Notes under the pieces: generated by a model
What the model saw: only the letters and a program-made list of their open reading frames with translations
Database searches by the model: none
What the model was told of the DNA's origin: nothing
Part shown: positions 24,005 to 33,600 of the stretch, piece by piece
How the letters are laid out: each line of letters begins with the position of its first letter
Position numbering within the stretch: the first letter of the stretch is position 1
From: Hyphomonas sp.
GTDB taxonomy: Bacteria > Pseudomonadota > Alphaproteobacteria > Caulobacterales > Hyphomonadaceae
Length of the DNA stretch: 64,000 bases
NCBI RefSeq assembly: GCF_017792385.1
Contig: NZ_CP051230.1
Coordinates: 2,356,001 to 2,420,000, forward strand
Reading direction: 5' to 3'
Made by a program: the position numbers and the translations under genes

Positions 24005-25303
24005 TCAGGCCGAGGCTTCAAAGACAGGCCACCGCGCGACGATCTCACCCTGTTCGTACACGGCAATATCACCGAACTGCAGGAACACGGCTTCGCTCTG
24101 ATGCGGGCGGAAGAAGACGAATTCGTCGGGACTGATCTCCAGTTCCGGACCACCATTCAGCATTTCCTGGTTCGAGGAGCGGCCAAACGTGGAATTGTAG
24201 GACAGGCCGGGCGGGTCGACCGGATCGGCCAGCCAGTGTCCGCCATAGATGAAGACTGTCTTCGTGCTGTTGGGATTCCATGCGCGCTGGGCACCTTCCG
24301 CGAACTCCATGCCGGGCAGTTGCGTGCGGTCGAGCGACTTGATCACCGGCGTGGCGATGAAGCTTGCCGGAAGATGCGGCTCCAGCAGTTCAGAGTCGAA
24401 ATGGGTCGGTTTCACGAGGCATGACCCGGCCGAGATCTCATTGGCCAGCAATGTGTCCTGATAGTAGCGGTAGGTGGGGCTTCCTGCAGCATTCCGGGTC
24501 ATCTGCGCCACTTCTGCTGCGCCGAACAGGTCAGATGCCTGCCCGAGACAGTCACGATAGGCCCTCCAGGCCGCCTGTTTGGCCCGTTCGCGCCACCCCA
24601 TCGCAGACGGCAGGACCGGTAGATGGGGTTCGTAGCCCATGAAACCGGAGAAGCTCAATTCGGGTGTTTCGGCCAGGGCCTGAAGCACCTGCTGCAGGTC
24701 AGATCCCGGCACGAATCCGCCGCGATGCAGGCCAACATCGAGTTCCAGATTGATGCGGAGAGTGTTCCCCGTGGCCCGGGCAAGCTGGCGATACTGTTCC
24801 AGACGGTGTGGCGTGTCGATCAGCCATTGGACGTTTCCAGCCGCTTCGGCGCGATCTGCAGGCAATTGATCAAAATAGGATTTTGCGGCTGCGACGGGCA
24901 AAGGCTTTCCAAGAAGCTGATCCGCATCAGGCATGTCCCGGCTCAACGCACTGAGCATGGGCTGGTTGAATGTCATCAACCGGTCAGTTTCGGCGCGGTC
25001 CCGAATATGGGCTATGAGGGGCAGTGAGGGCAGGGATTTCGCCACGATGCGATATCCCATGTCGGCGGGCAAATGTGCCTTGAGGGTGTCGATATTCCGG
25101 TTCAGCCGGTCCCGGTCGATGACCAGCGTCGGGGTTGCAATGCCGGCGCGCATGAGGGCAGCCTGCATGTCGAGAAAATAGGATTCGCGCGGTCCGCTCT
25201 TGTCGCCAGGTTTTTGTACCATCACGGTCACTCCCACAGCGCCCGCTCCTGCCAGCATCAATTGGCGCCGGTTCAGGACGGGACGTTTCAGCCAGTCAGG
25301 CAT
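24005..25303 (-). CDS. Tat-exported alanine racemase N-domain / DSD1-like PLP enzyme
   Basis: A 432-residue protein with a twin-arginine leader (NRRQLMLAGAGAVGV) and a fold-type III PLP barrel of the DSD1/D-threonine aldolase family. YRIVAKSLPSLP holds the probable PLP lysine, and LELDVGLHRGGF and AGSPTYRYY are barrel segments. Family members use a His-x-Cys zinc site near the C-terminus; here the corresponding RPHQSEAV has the His but Ser in place of Cys, so the metal site may be altered. It would deaminate or cleave a D-hydroxy amino acid in the periplasm. Its start overlaps the end of the FAD-oxidase gene by eight bases. Confidence 0.75.
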   Translation of the reverse strand: MPDWLKRPVLNRRQLMLAGAGAVGVTVMVQKPGDKSGPRESYFLDMQAALMRAGIATPTLVIDRDRLNRNIDTLKAHLPADMGYRIVAKSLPSLPLIAHIRDRAETDRLMTFNQPMLSALSRDMPDADQLLGKPLPVAAAKSYFDQLPADRAEAAGNVQWLIDTPHRLEQYRQLARATGNTLRINLELDVGLHRGGFVPGSDLQQVLQALAETPELSFSGFMGYEPHLPVLPSAMGWRERAKQAAWRAYRDCLGQASDLFGAAEVAQMTRNAAGSPTYRYYQDTLLANEISAGSCLVKPTHFDSELLEPHLPASFIATPVIKSLDRTQLPGMEFAEGAQRAWNPNSTKTVFIYGGHWLADPVDPPGLSYNSTFGRSSNQEMLNGGPELEISPDEFVFFRPHQSEAVFLQFGDIAVYEQGEIVARWPVFEASA

Positions 25304-26723
25304 CGAAGGCTTCCCCGAACAGGGTTGCCAGATGCGGGTTCAGAAATTTTCCGGTCGGGTCGAGTTGCCGGCGCACGTCCAGGAACCGGTCGAAGTCCGG
25401 ATAGAGGGCAGCCAGGTCTTCCCGGCCGAGGGAATGATGCTTGCCCCAGTGTGGACGGCCCCCGCGCGAGAGATAGAGGGGTTGAAACTCGTCAAAGAAA
25501 TAATCGTAGCGCTCGTCCACGGCGGCGTGGATCGCGATCGAGGCGCGCGGCCCTCCCTGGAACGGGCTGAGCCACGCTGTGTCCGGGGCGATGTGCCGGT
25601 ACTCCACTGGCCAATACGCATCGCCGCGCCGATCCAGCATCCTGATCACTTCCCTTACCGTGCGCGGACCTTCCTCGCGAGGCAGATGAAACTCCATTTC
25701 ATTGAACCGGATCGGCCGTGTCGTTGCGAGCAGTTCATGAGACCAGCCGACATGATCCTCCAGCACGCCGGTTGGCAAATTGGCCTGCGCGATGCGACGC
25801 CGGAGCCATGGGGCCCATCCCAATTCGTCCCGCAATTGCTTGAGCGCATCCATCGTCTCGTCATCGGCGCTCTCGGGGGCCTCGGAAACAGGTGCATCGG
25901 TTTCGTCATGGGTGATGGACAGGGCAAGGCCGGTACCCGGCAGGTAGAAGAACTCGAAATTCCTGTGCTGCGGCGCCCTTGCTTCAATGCTGTCGATCAG
26001 ATCGTCGATCTTTTCCACCGTCGCCCGGCGCCTCAGCCTGTAGGCTGGCAGCGTCTTCAAACGGTATTCCGTGATGATGCCGAGCGCGCCGAGAGATACT
26101 TTTCCGGCCTCGAACAAATCGGGATGGGACTCGGCAGAGACATCAATCACGTCGCCATCGGCGGTGATCAGACGAAACCCCGTAATGTGATCGTGCAGGG
26201 CGGGCAGGGTCTCGCCCGTTCCGTGTGTGGCCGTGGAGAAAGCGCCTGCAAGGGTCTGGACATCGATGTCCGGCAGGTTCTGAAAGGCGCGCCCCTGCGC
26301 AGCGAGCGCCCCGGAGGCTTCGAACATCAGTGTTCCAGAGCCAAAACGGGCCTCATGCGTTTCCGGGTCGAGTGACTTCAGGCCACTGAAATAATTGCTT
26401 TGCAGGATGTACCCGTCCGAGGGGGCCAGCGCCGAAAAGGAATGCCCGCTACCCACAGGGCGTATCCTGTGCGCACTGGCCCGAACGAATTCGGCGAGGT
26501 CGGCTTCTGTCCGGGGCGTTACCAGATCGCGCGGCGTGGCGCGTTGGGCCCCCGACCAGTTCATCCAGTTGACCCGTCCATCCGGTGGGGCCGGGGCTGT
26601 TGGCGTATAGCCATCCCGCGTGAAATCACGTGCGTCCCAGCGGAGCTTCAGTGCGGCGGGAACCCCGACCAGGGCCGCAAGTGCGCCGCCGCCAAACATC
26701 ATGGTTCGACGGGATATCTTCAT
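25296..26723 (-). CDS. Tat-exported FAD-linked oxidase, D-arabinono/L-gulonolactone oxidase family
   Basis: A 475-residue flavoprotein with a twin-arginine leader (SRRTMMFGGGALAAL). The VAO-type FAD domain shows PVGSGHSFSALAP with H94 at the position used for covalent FAD attachment in this family, and ATHGTGE. The C-terminal ALO domain shows RPHWGKHH and the end motif LDPTGKFLNPHL. It oxidises a sugar lactone or polyol using oxygen or a periplasmic acceptor. GGGAGG lies before the ATG. It forms a two-gene operon with the PLP enzyme and is divergent from a TetR gene, with a palindrome in the shared promoter. Confidence 0.83.
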   Translation of the reverse strand: MKISRRTMMFGGGALAALVGVPAALKLRWDARDFTRDGYTPTAPAPPDGRVNWMNWSGAQRATPRDLVTPRTEADLAEFVRASAHRIRPVGSGHSFSALAPSDGYILQSNYFSGLKSLDPETHEARFGSGTLMFEASGALAAQGRAFQNLPDIDVQTLAGAFSTATHGTGETLPALHDHITGFRLITADGDVIDVSAESHPDLFEAGKVSLGALGIITEYRLKTLPAYRLRRRATVEKIDDLIDSIEARAPQHRNFEFFYLPGTGLALSITHDETDAPVSEAPESADDETMDALKQLRDELGWAPWLRRRIAQANLPTGVLEDHVGWSHELLATTRPIRFNEMEFHLPREEGPRTVREVIRMLDRRGDAYWPVEYRHIAPDTAWLSPFQGGPRASIAIHAAVDERYDYFFDEFQPLYLSRGGRPHWGKHHSLGREDLAALYPDFDRFLDVRRQLDPTGKFLNPHLATLFGEAFDA

Positions 26724-26738
26724 GGCTTCCTCCCAAAA

Positions 26739-26754
26739 AATAGCTTATGCTATT
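26739..26754. promoter_or_regulatory. Palindrome AATAGC-TTAT-GCTATT, likely TetR operator
   Basis: Perfect 6-bp arms around four bases, 16 bp upstream of the FAD-oxidase start and 64 bp before the divergent TetR gene. Size and position fit an autoregulatory operator for that TetR protein. Confidence 0.6.
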
Positions 26755-26817
26755 GAAATGACCTGTCAAATGGATTGTGACCGGACGGGTTTGGAGATTC
26801 GAGTGGCGGGCTGAGCG

Positions 26818-27471
26818 ATGGCCTGCCTCCATTGTGGACCAGAGGAGCCCGAGCCTGCCGTGCCGAAACACGCCATCCGGACAATGCCCAAGCAAGCCCG
26901 CGCGAAGGAAACCTATGAACGGATCCTTGCGGCATCCCAGGAGCTGCTTGCCGAATCCGGCATTGAGGGGTTCAATTCAAACGCCATTGTCGAGCGCGCG
27001 GGGATGACGCCACCAGCGCTCTATCGCTGGTTTCCGAACAAGCACGCAATTTTGGAGGAATTGGGCACGCGCCTGATGGATGCCCAGAATGATGTTGCAT
27101 CTGAATATCTGGAGTCTTTCGGGCGGGACGGTATGCCACTCCCGGATACAGTGCGCGCCATCCTGGATGACACGCTGGACGTGACGTTGGAATTCGTGGG
27201 CGGCCACGCAATGATGGTCTGCCTGCGGGCCATGCCGGCGCTGGGGCATATCCGGCTGGAGTCGCATGATGCGGTGGCCTCAGCCCTGTCGGACCGCATC
27301 CAGCGCCTTGGGCTTGAGCAGGCGTCCGAATTGTTGACGGCGCGGTGTCGCCTCGTCGTTGAACTCGGCTATGCTGCAATAGAGATGCTGCTTGAGACGG
27401 GGCTCGAGCGACGTCGCCTGATGCTGGACAGCGCCGCAATGGCCTGTGTCGCAGCGCTCGACATCACTTGA
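26818..27471 (+). CDS. TetR-family transcriptional regulator
   Basis: A 217-residue regulator with the TetR helix-turn-helix at about residues 25-70 (KETYERILAASQELLAESG...NAIVERAGMTPPALYRWFPNKHAI) and a hydrophobic C-terminal ligand domain. ATG 26818 lacks a strong ribosome binding site. GTG 26860 and ATG 26884 are in-frame alternatives that would remove a cysteine-containing 14-22 residue leader not typical of the family. Divergent from the Tat-exported oxidase/PLP pair, which it presumably represses through the palindrome at 26739. Confidence 0.82.
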   Translation: MACLHCGPEEPEPAVPKHAIRTMPKQARAKETYERILAASQELLAESGIEGFNSNAIVERAGMTPPALYRWFPNKHAILEELGTRLMDAQNDVASEYLESFGRDGMPLPDTVRAILDDTLDVTLEFVGGHAMMVCLRAMPALGHIRLESHDAVASALSDRIQRLGLEQASELLTARCRLVVELGYAAIEMLLETGLERRRLMLDSAAMACVAALDIT

Positions 27472-27674
27472 GCGTACGTCAACTGCTCGGGAAGCGGCCA
27501 GTCTGTCATAGTATGGGCCATCCACGCCTGTTTGACGGGCAGTCTGGCGGGAATGACCGCCAAGCCAATCCGGATGTCCGCAAAGGTCTCCACTTCGAGT
27601 TGCCCTCGAGCGCCAGTGTAATTATGGTCTGAACGGTGTGGGGTGGCGTTGTCACAGGGGCAGATGGTCAGGAC

Positions 27675-30671
27675 ATGTCACAGGAAACGACCTTGAAACA
27701 ACGACAAGTTGTGACTGTGGTTGTTTGCGACATATCGGAATCCACCCGACTCGCAGAGAATCTGGAGCTGGAGGAGTATAGCGCACTGCTCCATGAGTTC
27801 CGCGAGCGGGCGGACGGCATCATCTCCGATCTTGGCGGAAGCCTGATCCGGATTGACGGTGACGGGCTGATCTTCATCTTCGGCTATCCCGACAGTCACG
27901 AGGATGCCCCCCGGCGGGCCATAGAATCCGTGTTGCGGCTGAAGGTCTGGGCGGAAGGGTTCGGTGCCCGGTATGCCGGCCTCGGCCTGGCGGTGCGGCT
28001 GCATACCGGCATTCATTCCGGTGTCGTGCTGCTGCAGGATGGTGATTTGTCCCGGGGGCGGTATGAAATTCTGGGGGATACGACCAATGTCGCCTCCCGG
28101 CTGTGCAGTGTTGCTGGTCCCGGCGAAATCGTCATCAGTTGCGACGCGCTGGGTGCCGACCGACACTTCTTCGTAACCACCGAGCCGGAACTGGTAAGCA
28201 TTCGCGCCCGGCAGCAGAAACAATTCATCTGCCGGGTGCTCGGCCGCCGGGACGAGGAGGGCCCGCTGGCGCCGAATCTGCGTCACTCGTCCATCCCCCT
28301 TCATGGCCGCGACCGCGAAGTGGACTGGCTGACCGGATTTGTCGAGCGTCAGCGCCCCGAGACCGTCGCGGTCATCCGGGCAGAGGCCGGCATGGGGAAA
28401 AGCCGCTTGCTGTCAGACATGCTCGAACGGTGCGAATCCCTGCACTGCAGCGCCCATTGGAGCTATTGCAGTTCCTATCGCGGCAGCGCGCAGATGGATC
28501 CCATCTGGCAGATCGGGCGCTCGCTACTTCAGGCACTGGTCTACAAGGGGGCCTTCAAGTCTGACGAGGCGGAAGATCTCCAGCTTTGGGATGCTTTGCA
28601 GGCGGACTATCCAGCCGATATGAGAATGCGGCGCGACGAACTTGCATCGCTGTTCGCACGGGCCATCAGAACATTGCGCCGCTGGTATTCCAGTGTGCTG
28701 GTGATCCTCGATGACTGGCACTGGGCTGACAGTGCAAGCCGGGAATTTCTGGAGATCGTGCTGGAGGACATGCCGGAAGGCCTCCTGATCGTCATTGCCG
28801 AACGTGACGGCCAGAACGTCGCGCCGCTGCCGGAGCAGGCCGCACACCTGACCCTGGAGCCCTTGACGGAGCCGGAGGGGCGTAAAATTGTCGAACACAT
28901 CGCGCCGATGCTGGACCCATTGTCGGTCAGCGACATCTTTACCCTGTCAGGTGGCAATCCTCTGTTTCTGGAGGAGCTGAGCCACGCGGCCCGGCTCAGT
29001 CAGACCGCTCGCCTTTCCAGGCGGTCAGATGCCTGGCTGGAATCCATTGTCCAGGCGCGATACGCTGCGCTGAAGTCCGATGAGCGGGAAATGCTGGACA
29101 TGGCGGCTGCGATCGGCCGTGTTGTGCCACGCAGCCTGTTGATGGAGGTCATGGGCTCGGAACACACAGCGTCCATCCTGGACTCGCTCAGGCAACAGGA
29201 TTTTCTCTATCCTGACGAGTTTCTTGACCGGTTGCGCTTCAAGCATGGCTTCACGCGGGATGCAGTGTACGGGCTGATCTCTCCGACGCGCAGAAGGGAA
29301 CTGAACGGCAAGATTGCTGCCACGCTTGTTGAGCGGGCTGCGCGGCAAGGGGGCACGCCCGATCCGGCCGAACTGGCGCGATACTATTTCGAGTGCGGCG
29401 AGACGCGCTTGGCGATCGAAAATTCCGTTCGCGCGGGAAACATTGCGTTGGCTGCCCTCGCACTGGACAAGGCGCAGTACCATTTCCAGGCGGCGCTGGA
29501 GCACATGTATGAGACCGGGCCTGACGATGAGGAGATGGTCTTTCTCATCCGGCGCTATGGCCAGTCCTGTATCGTGGATCCCAAATGGCAGATGGTCGCC
29601 GTTCTCGAGCGCCTGACCCGGCAGGCCAGGGCATCCGGGCATGAGACTTCGGCGGTCTGGGCAGAATATTATCTGGCATTCATCACTTACGGGCTCGGGA
29701 ATCTGGAAGAGGCCGTCGATCACTATCACTCCGTGAAAGAGACTGCGAAGGCGCTGGGCAATGAGAGCCTGTTGCGGCGCGTCGATGCCAGCCTCGGGCA
29801 AGTCTATGCCGCAGCCTGTCGGGGAGATCAGGCCCTGACAGCACTGGATCGTTCAATTGCGATTCAACGCGCTCCGCGAACGGAGGACCGATCGCCTGTG
29901 CCGCTGGCCTATTCCCTGGCCAGCAAGGGGCATTTGCTGATGGATATGGGCCGCACGGATGAGGCCTTCCGCAACCTCGCCGAAGCCGCCAATCTGATGC
30001 AGGGCGTGCGGAGCGAGGCCCACATGTCGATCCGGGCATATCTGGGCGACGCGATGATCCTCGCGGGCCGGTTCGAGCAGGCCGAGAGCATACTGGACTC
30101 CATCCATGCGATGGCGCAGCAGATGCGTTCGGGATTCCACATGGTGCAGGCTCTGTCCTTCCGGAACATTGCACGTTTCTATCTTGAGAGAGACGCGGCC
30201 ATTCTGCCGGAAATCCAGGTCAGTGCGGAGCAGTGGGCCCTGAAGAGCCAACAGCATACGTCAATCGTCTATGGGCATCTCGCCGATGCGTACGCGCAAT
30301 CGGGAATGCCTGACAGGGCAGACGAGTTTGCGGCAAAGGCACTCGTCCGCGCGGGCATGGGAGATCGCTTCGGCGAGACCATGGCCCATCGCGCGCGGGC
30401 GCTTGCGGCCTACCAGAACGGGAATTCAGAACAGGTTTCGCGCCATCTTGAGGACGCCTACCGGTCGGCTCGCGCGCGGGGCTCTGTCCGGGATGAATTG
30501 CTGACGCACTGGTTTGAAGCGGCCTATCTCAATTCCGAAACGGAGCCGCCGGATGCCGAGCTGTCCGAGATGTCCATCAATCCCCGGCTGTTCTTCAATG
30601 CGGCGCCGAAGCCGCCGATGACCTCGTCCAGTCTGAAATCTCGACAATCAGGGCGGCGGGCAGGGCCTTGA
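27675..30671 (+). CDS. Class III nucleotide cyclase fused to AAA ATPase and TPR domains
   Basis: A 998-residue multidomain protein. Residues ~10-190 form a cyclase homology domain with both metal aspartates (D19 in VVCDISEST and D63 in RIDGDGLIF) and the transition-state pair N138/R142 (GDTTNVASRL), so it looks catalytically intact. Arg stands where adenylate cyclases usually have Lys (R59), so ATP against GTP preference is not settled. Residues ~205-560 form an AAA-type ATPase with Walker A AEAGMGKSR (237-245) and Walker B VLVILDD (341-347). The rest is helical TPR-like repeat. ATG 27675 was chosen; GTG 27636 is possible. Its 3' end overlaps the convergent DyP-P450 gene by 77 bp. The nearby Crp-type regulator suggests cAMP output. 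Confidence 0.85.
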   Translation: MSQETTLKQRQVVTVVVCDISESTRLAENLELEEYSALLHEFRERADGIISDLGGSLIRIDGDGLIFIFGYPDSHEDAPRRAIESVLRLKVWAEGFGARYAGLGLAVRLHTGIHSGVVLLQDGDLSRGRYEILGDTTNVASRLCSVAGPGEIVISCDALGADRHFFVTTEPELVSIRARQQKQFICRVLGRRDEEGPLAPNLRHSSIPLHGRDREVDWLTGFVERQRPETVAVIRAEAGMGKSRLLSDMLERCESLHCSAHWSYCSSYRGSAQMDPIWQIGRSLLQALVYKGAFKSDEAEDLQLWDALQADYPADMRMRRDELASLFARAIRTLRRWYSSVLVILDDWHWADSASREFLEIVLEDMPEGLLIVIAERDGQNVAPLPEQAAHLTLEPLTEPEGRKIVEHIAPMLDPLSVSDIFTLSGGNPLFLEELSHAARLSQTARLSRRSDAWLESIVQARYAALKSDEREMLDMAAAIGRVVPRSLLMEVMGSEHTASILDSLRQQDFLYPDEFLDRLRFKHGFTRDAVYGLISPTRRRELNGKIAATLVERAARQGGTPDPAELARYYFECGETRLAIENSVRAGNIALAALALDKAQYHFQAALEHMYETGPDDEEMVFLIRRYGQSCIVDPKWQMVAVLERLTRQARASGHETSAVWAEYYLAFITYGLGNLEEAVDHYHSVKETAKALGNESLLRRVDASLGQVYAAACRGDQALTALDRSIAIQRAPRTEDRSPVPLAYSLASKGHLLMDMGRTDEAFRNLAEAANLMQGVRSEAHMSIRAYLGDAMILAGRFEQAESILDSIHAMAQQMRSGFHMVQALSFRNIARFYLERDAAILPEIQVSAEQWALKSQQHTSIVYGHLADAYAQSGMPDRADEFAAKALVRAGMGDRFGETMAHRARALAAYQNGNSEQVSRHLEDAYRSARARGSVRDELLTHWFEAAYLNSETEPPDAELSEMSINPRLFFNAAPKPPMTSSSLKSRQSGRRAGP

Positions 30672-33600
30672 TCCGGCCAACATCCAGCAGAGCGGCGAGA
30701 ATGCCGGTCATGCCGCCCAATGCCAGATCCTGAGCCGGGCAGGCATGCAGCGTGGTATCCGGATTGGGACTGCCGCAAGGCAGTTTCCGCGTTCCCCCGA
30801 ACACGACGGACACATCATTGTTGCCCTTGCGCAGATTGCTTTGCGTTGCGGCGGACAAACCGAGGATGACCAGATCGCCCTTGCCGGCCTCCACACCCCC
30901 GATTTTCACGTGATCGGCCGTAACGGTCCGATAAAGAAGATCCGGCGCGGGCCGCACGCACATCGCGCTTTGCAGGGCCGGCAGCACAGCTTCGAGAGCT
31001 GCATCCATCACGGCATTGGAATTCGCATCTGCTGTGTGGGCCGCGAGGCGTTGCACGAACGTGTTCTGGAAGGTCCATAGCGTCTGCTCCGACAGCCAGT
31101 CATGAAGGGCCCAGCGCAGACAGCTGTCCATCGGGGCGATTGCGCCGATCATTCCGCCGATCATGTTGCGTGCCAGCAGGTCCTGATACTCCGGGGTTCT
31201 CGATGGATGTTTCGCGGCGCGCTTGCGCATTTCCTTGTGCAGCTTGCGTGCGATTGTGCCGCCGATGGGGTCCGTGTCCGGGTCCTGGGCCCAGACGGCC
31301 TCGACATATTTCAGGCCCGCTTCATGAATGGAACGTCCATGCATCCGGCCATATTCCTGAATTGTGGATGACGGGCGCGGGAAAAATGTGTGCAGGGATG
31401 TCGCCATGAAATCGCCCGGACACACCGGGCATTTCCTGCCCGTGTCCCAGCTCCACGGGCCGTCCTTGAAGAACAGTCCGTCCGGAATGCCGTACCAGGC
31501 TTGGCAAAGCGCCGCGAGGGCCGGCTGGATGTATTGCCGCCCGAGTTCCATCTTGAACGCCTTGGGCACATCCCTGAACGCGTCCGGATCGCGCTGGCGC
31601 ATGGCTTCGGCATATTTGATTGCCTTCTGCAGGACACTCTGCCCGGCCTTGTATCCTGCACGCACGGCCGATTCGCGACTGTAGGAGGTCAGGATGTCAT
31701 TGGTGTGGTCGGCTTCTTCCCGATAGGTCTCGCCGTCATCCAGGCAGACATAGATCGTGCCGAACCCGGTCAGGATGCGGTCATGCTGTTCGGAGGATGA
31801 GAAGGTCCCGGGTGCATAGGCGTCTCCCCGGCCAAGTATGTCCAGAATCCTCGATTCATCCGTGACCAGAATGACTTTCTGCTCCGTTTTGCCGGACCCC
31901 TGATCGAAGGCGATGCCGCTTTCGACCTTGTAGACACCTCCCAGGCTCTCGATCGCTTGCCAGATTTTGGGGGTGACATCGTGTTCCTTCGGATCCTTGG
32001 TCAGAAAATCCTCTATGACACGCTTCCATTCTTCCTGCTGCGCCTTGAGCGGCATATGCTTCAGCTTCGCCAGCAGGCGCTCACCGGACTCGATCCGCTC
32101 CCGGACCTCATCCTGCCGCATTTCCAGGAACACCCTGTCGTTGGCGGCGTCGGCTATCCGCTGTAGCGCGGCCCTCGACGGGACAAAGAAATAATCGCCC
32201 CAGGCAAGTGTGGTGAGCGGTTCGGTCAGGGTGAACCGTTCGGTCTTGCCATCGACAATGCAGGTGAAGGTATGACTGTCGACATCCGGCCGGTTCCGGG
32301 ACCCGGTCAGAGGGTCGTTCCGGCTGGCGCTCACCCGGCTTGGATTGGCACCATTCAGCCAGCGCTGGATCACTTCATATTGCTCCGCGATGCTGGCGCA
32401 GAAGGCCATGAACATGATGCCCCGGTCCGCGTCCTTCGCGTCGTCATGGCTCGGGCCGTACGTCATGCCCCTGCGTAGAATCTTCGGTGCGGGGCGTTCC
32501 AGGAACTTGTCGCGGGGATTGGCCAGTCGAATGTGTGCGGAGAACGGGCAATGCTCCCCGTTCGGGTCGGCGTCATAGGTAAACGTGTTGGTCGGATCAT
32601 CCGGGTCAACCAGGGCTTTCCCGTCCTTCGTACGCCCCACCAGCAGAGCGGACGCGTCGGGAATGCCCCGCTGCATGGCGCAAGCCTCGTCGAACGCTTT
32701 CATGTGCTCGACATGCTGGGCGATCTTGCGAACGACCAGGAAGCTTCCATTGAAGGCGAGCCGTTCGGTCTGGTCGGTGTCCGGAAGGTCTCCCAGCGTA
32801 TTGGCGTGACCATAGATCAGGTCCCCGCGCAGGACATCGAGCGGGCCGGCATCATCGGAAAGTTTCGTGCCCGGCTGGATTTTTGGCTGGCTGATGCCGT
32901 CCTGAAATCCGAAATGATCGAGATTCGCCGTTGGCGACAGGCTGCGTGATGTGTTCTCCTCGCGGTTTTTGAACCGTCCGGGTCGGAACATGCTTTCGAT
33001 ACCGAGGATCGAGAAGCCGTAGCGCTCCCCTGCGCCCTGAAAAAATGCCACGAGCAGGTTGAAGATGTTCTCTCCGGGGATGTCCAGACTTGCGATGCCG
33101 GATGGCGCCAGGAACTCTTCGAGGGATGCCATGCGCTCTCCGGAAAAGAACGCGTCGACATGCGTCCGGACCTGGTCCATCGGGTCCGTGAACTCCAGAT
33201 AATGGTCGAGTTCCTCATCATACTGAACTTGTGCGCGGATCTGGATGACCAAATCGATCTCGTGAGGTTCGATCGGCGGGGCGTCCCGGGCCGTTTCCGG
33301 TGGCCAGTTTCGCTTTGGCAGCTTCCAGTTGCGGGGGTGATTGTGATACTTGTCGCCAATCTGCGCGGCGCGATTTTTCATTCCCTCACGGAATTCCTTG
33401 GGAAATGTGGCGAGTTCCGTTTCAGGGATTCCCAGATGGCGAAGCCCGGAATAGGTGAAGGCGATATTGGTGAAAAACGGCGATAGCGGCCCGAACTGCA
33501 TCGGCTCGTCGCCTTCCCAGCTGAACAGGTTCGAGTCGAGAAAGTCGCGGACCTTCCCGGCATCGTCGATCCGGATCAGAAGCAGTGCCCCATGCGTCGC

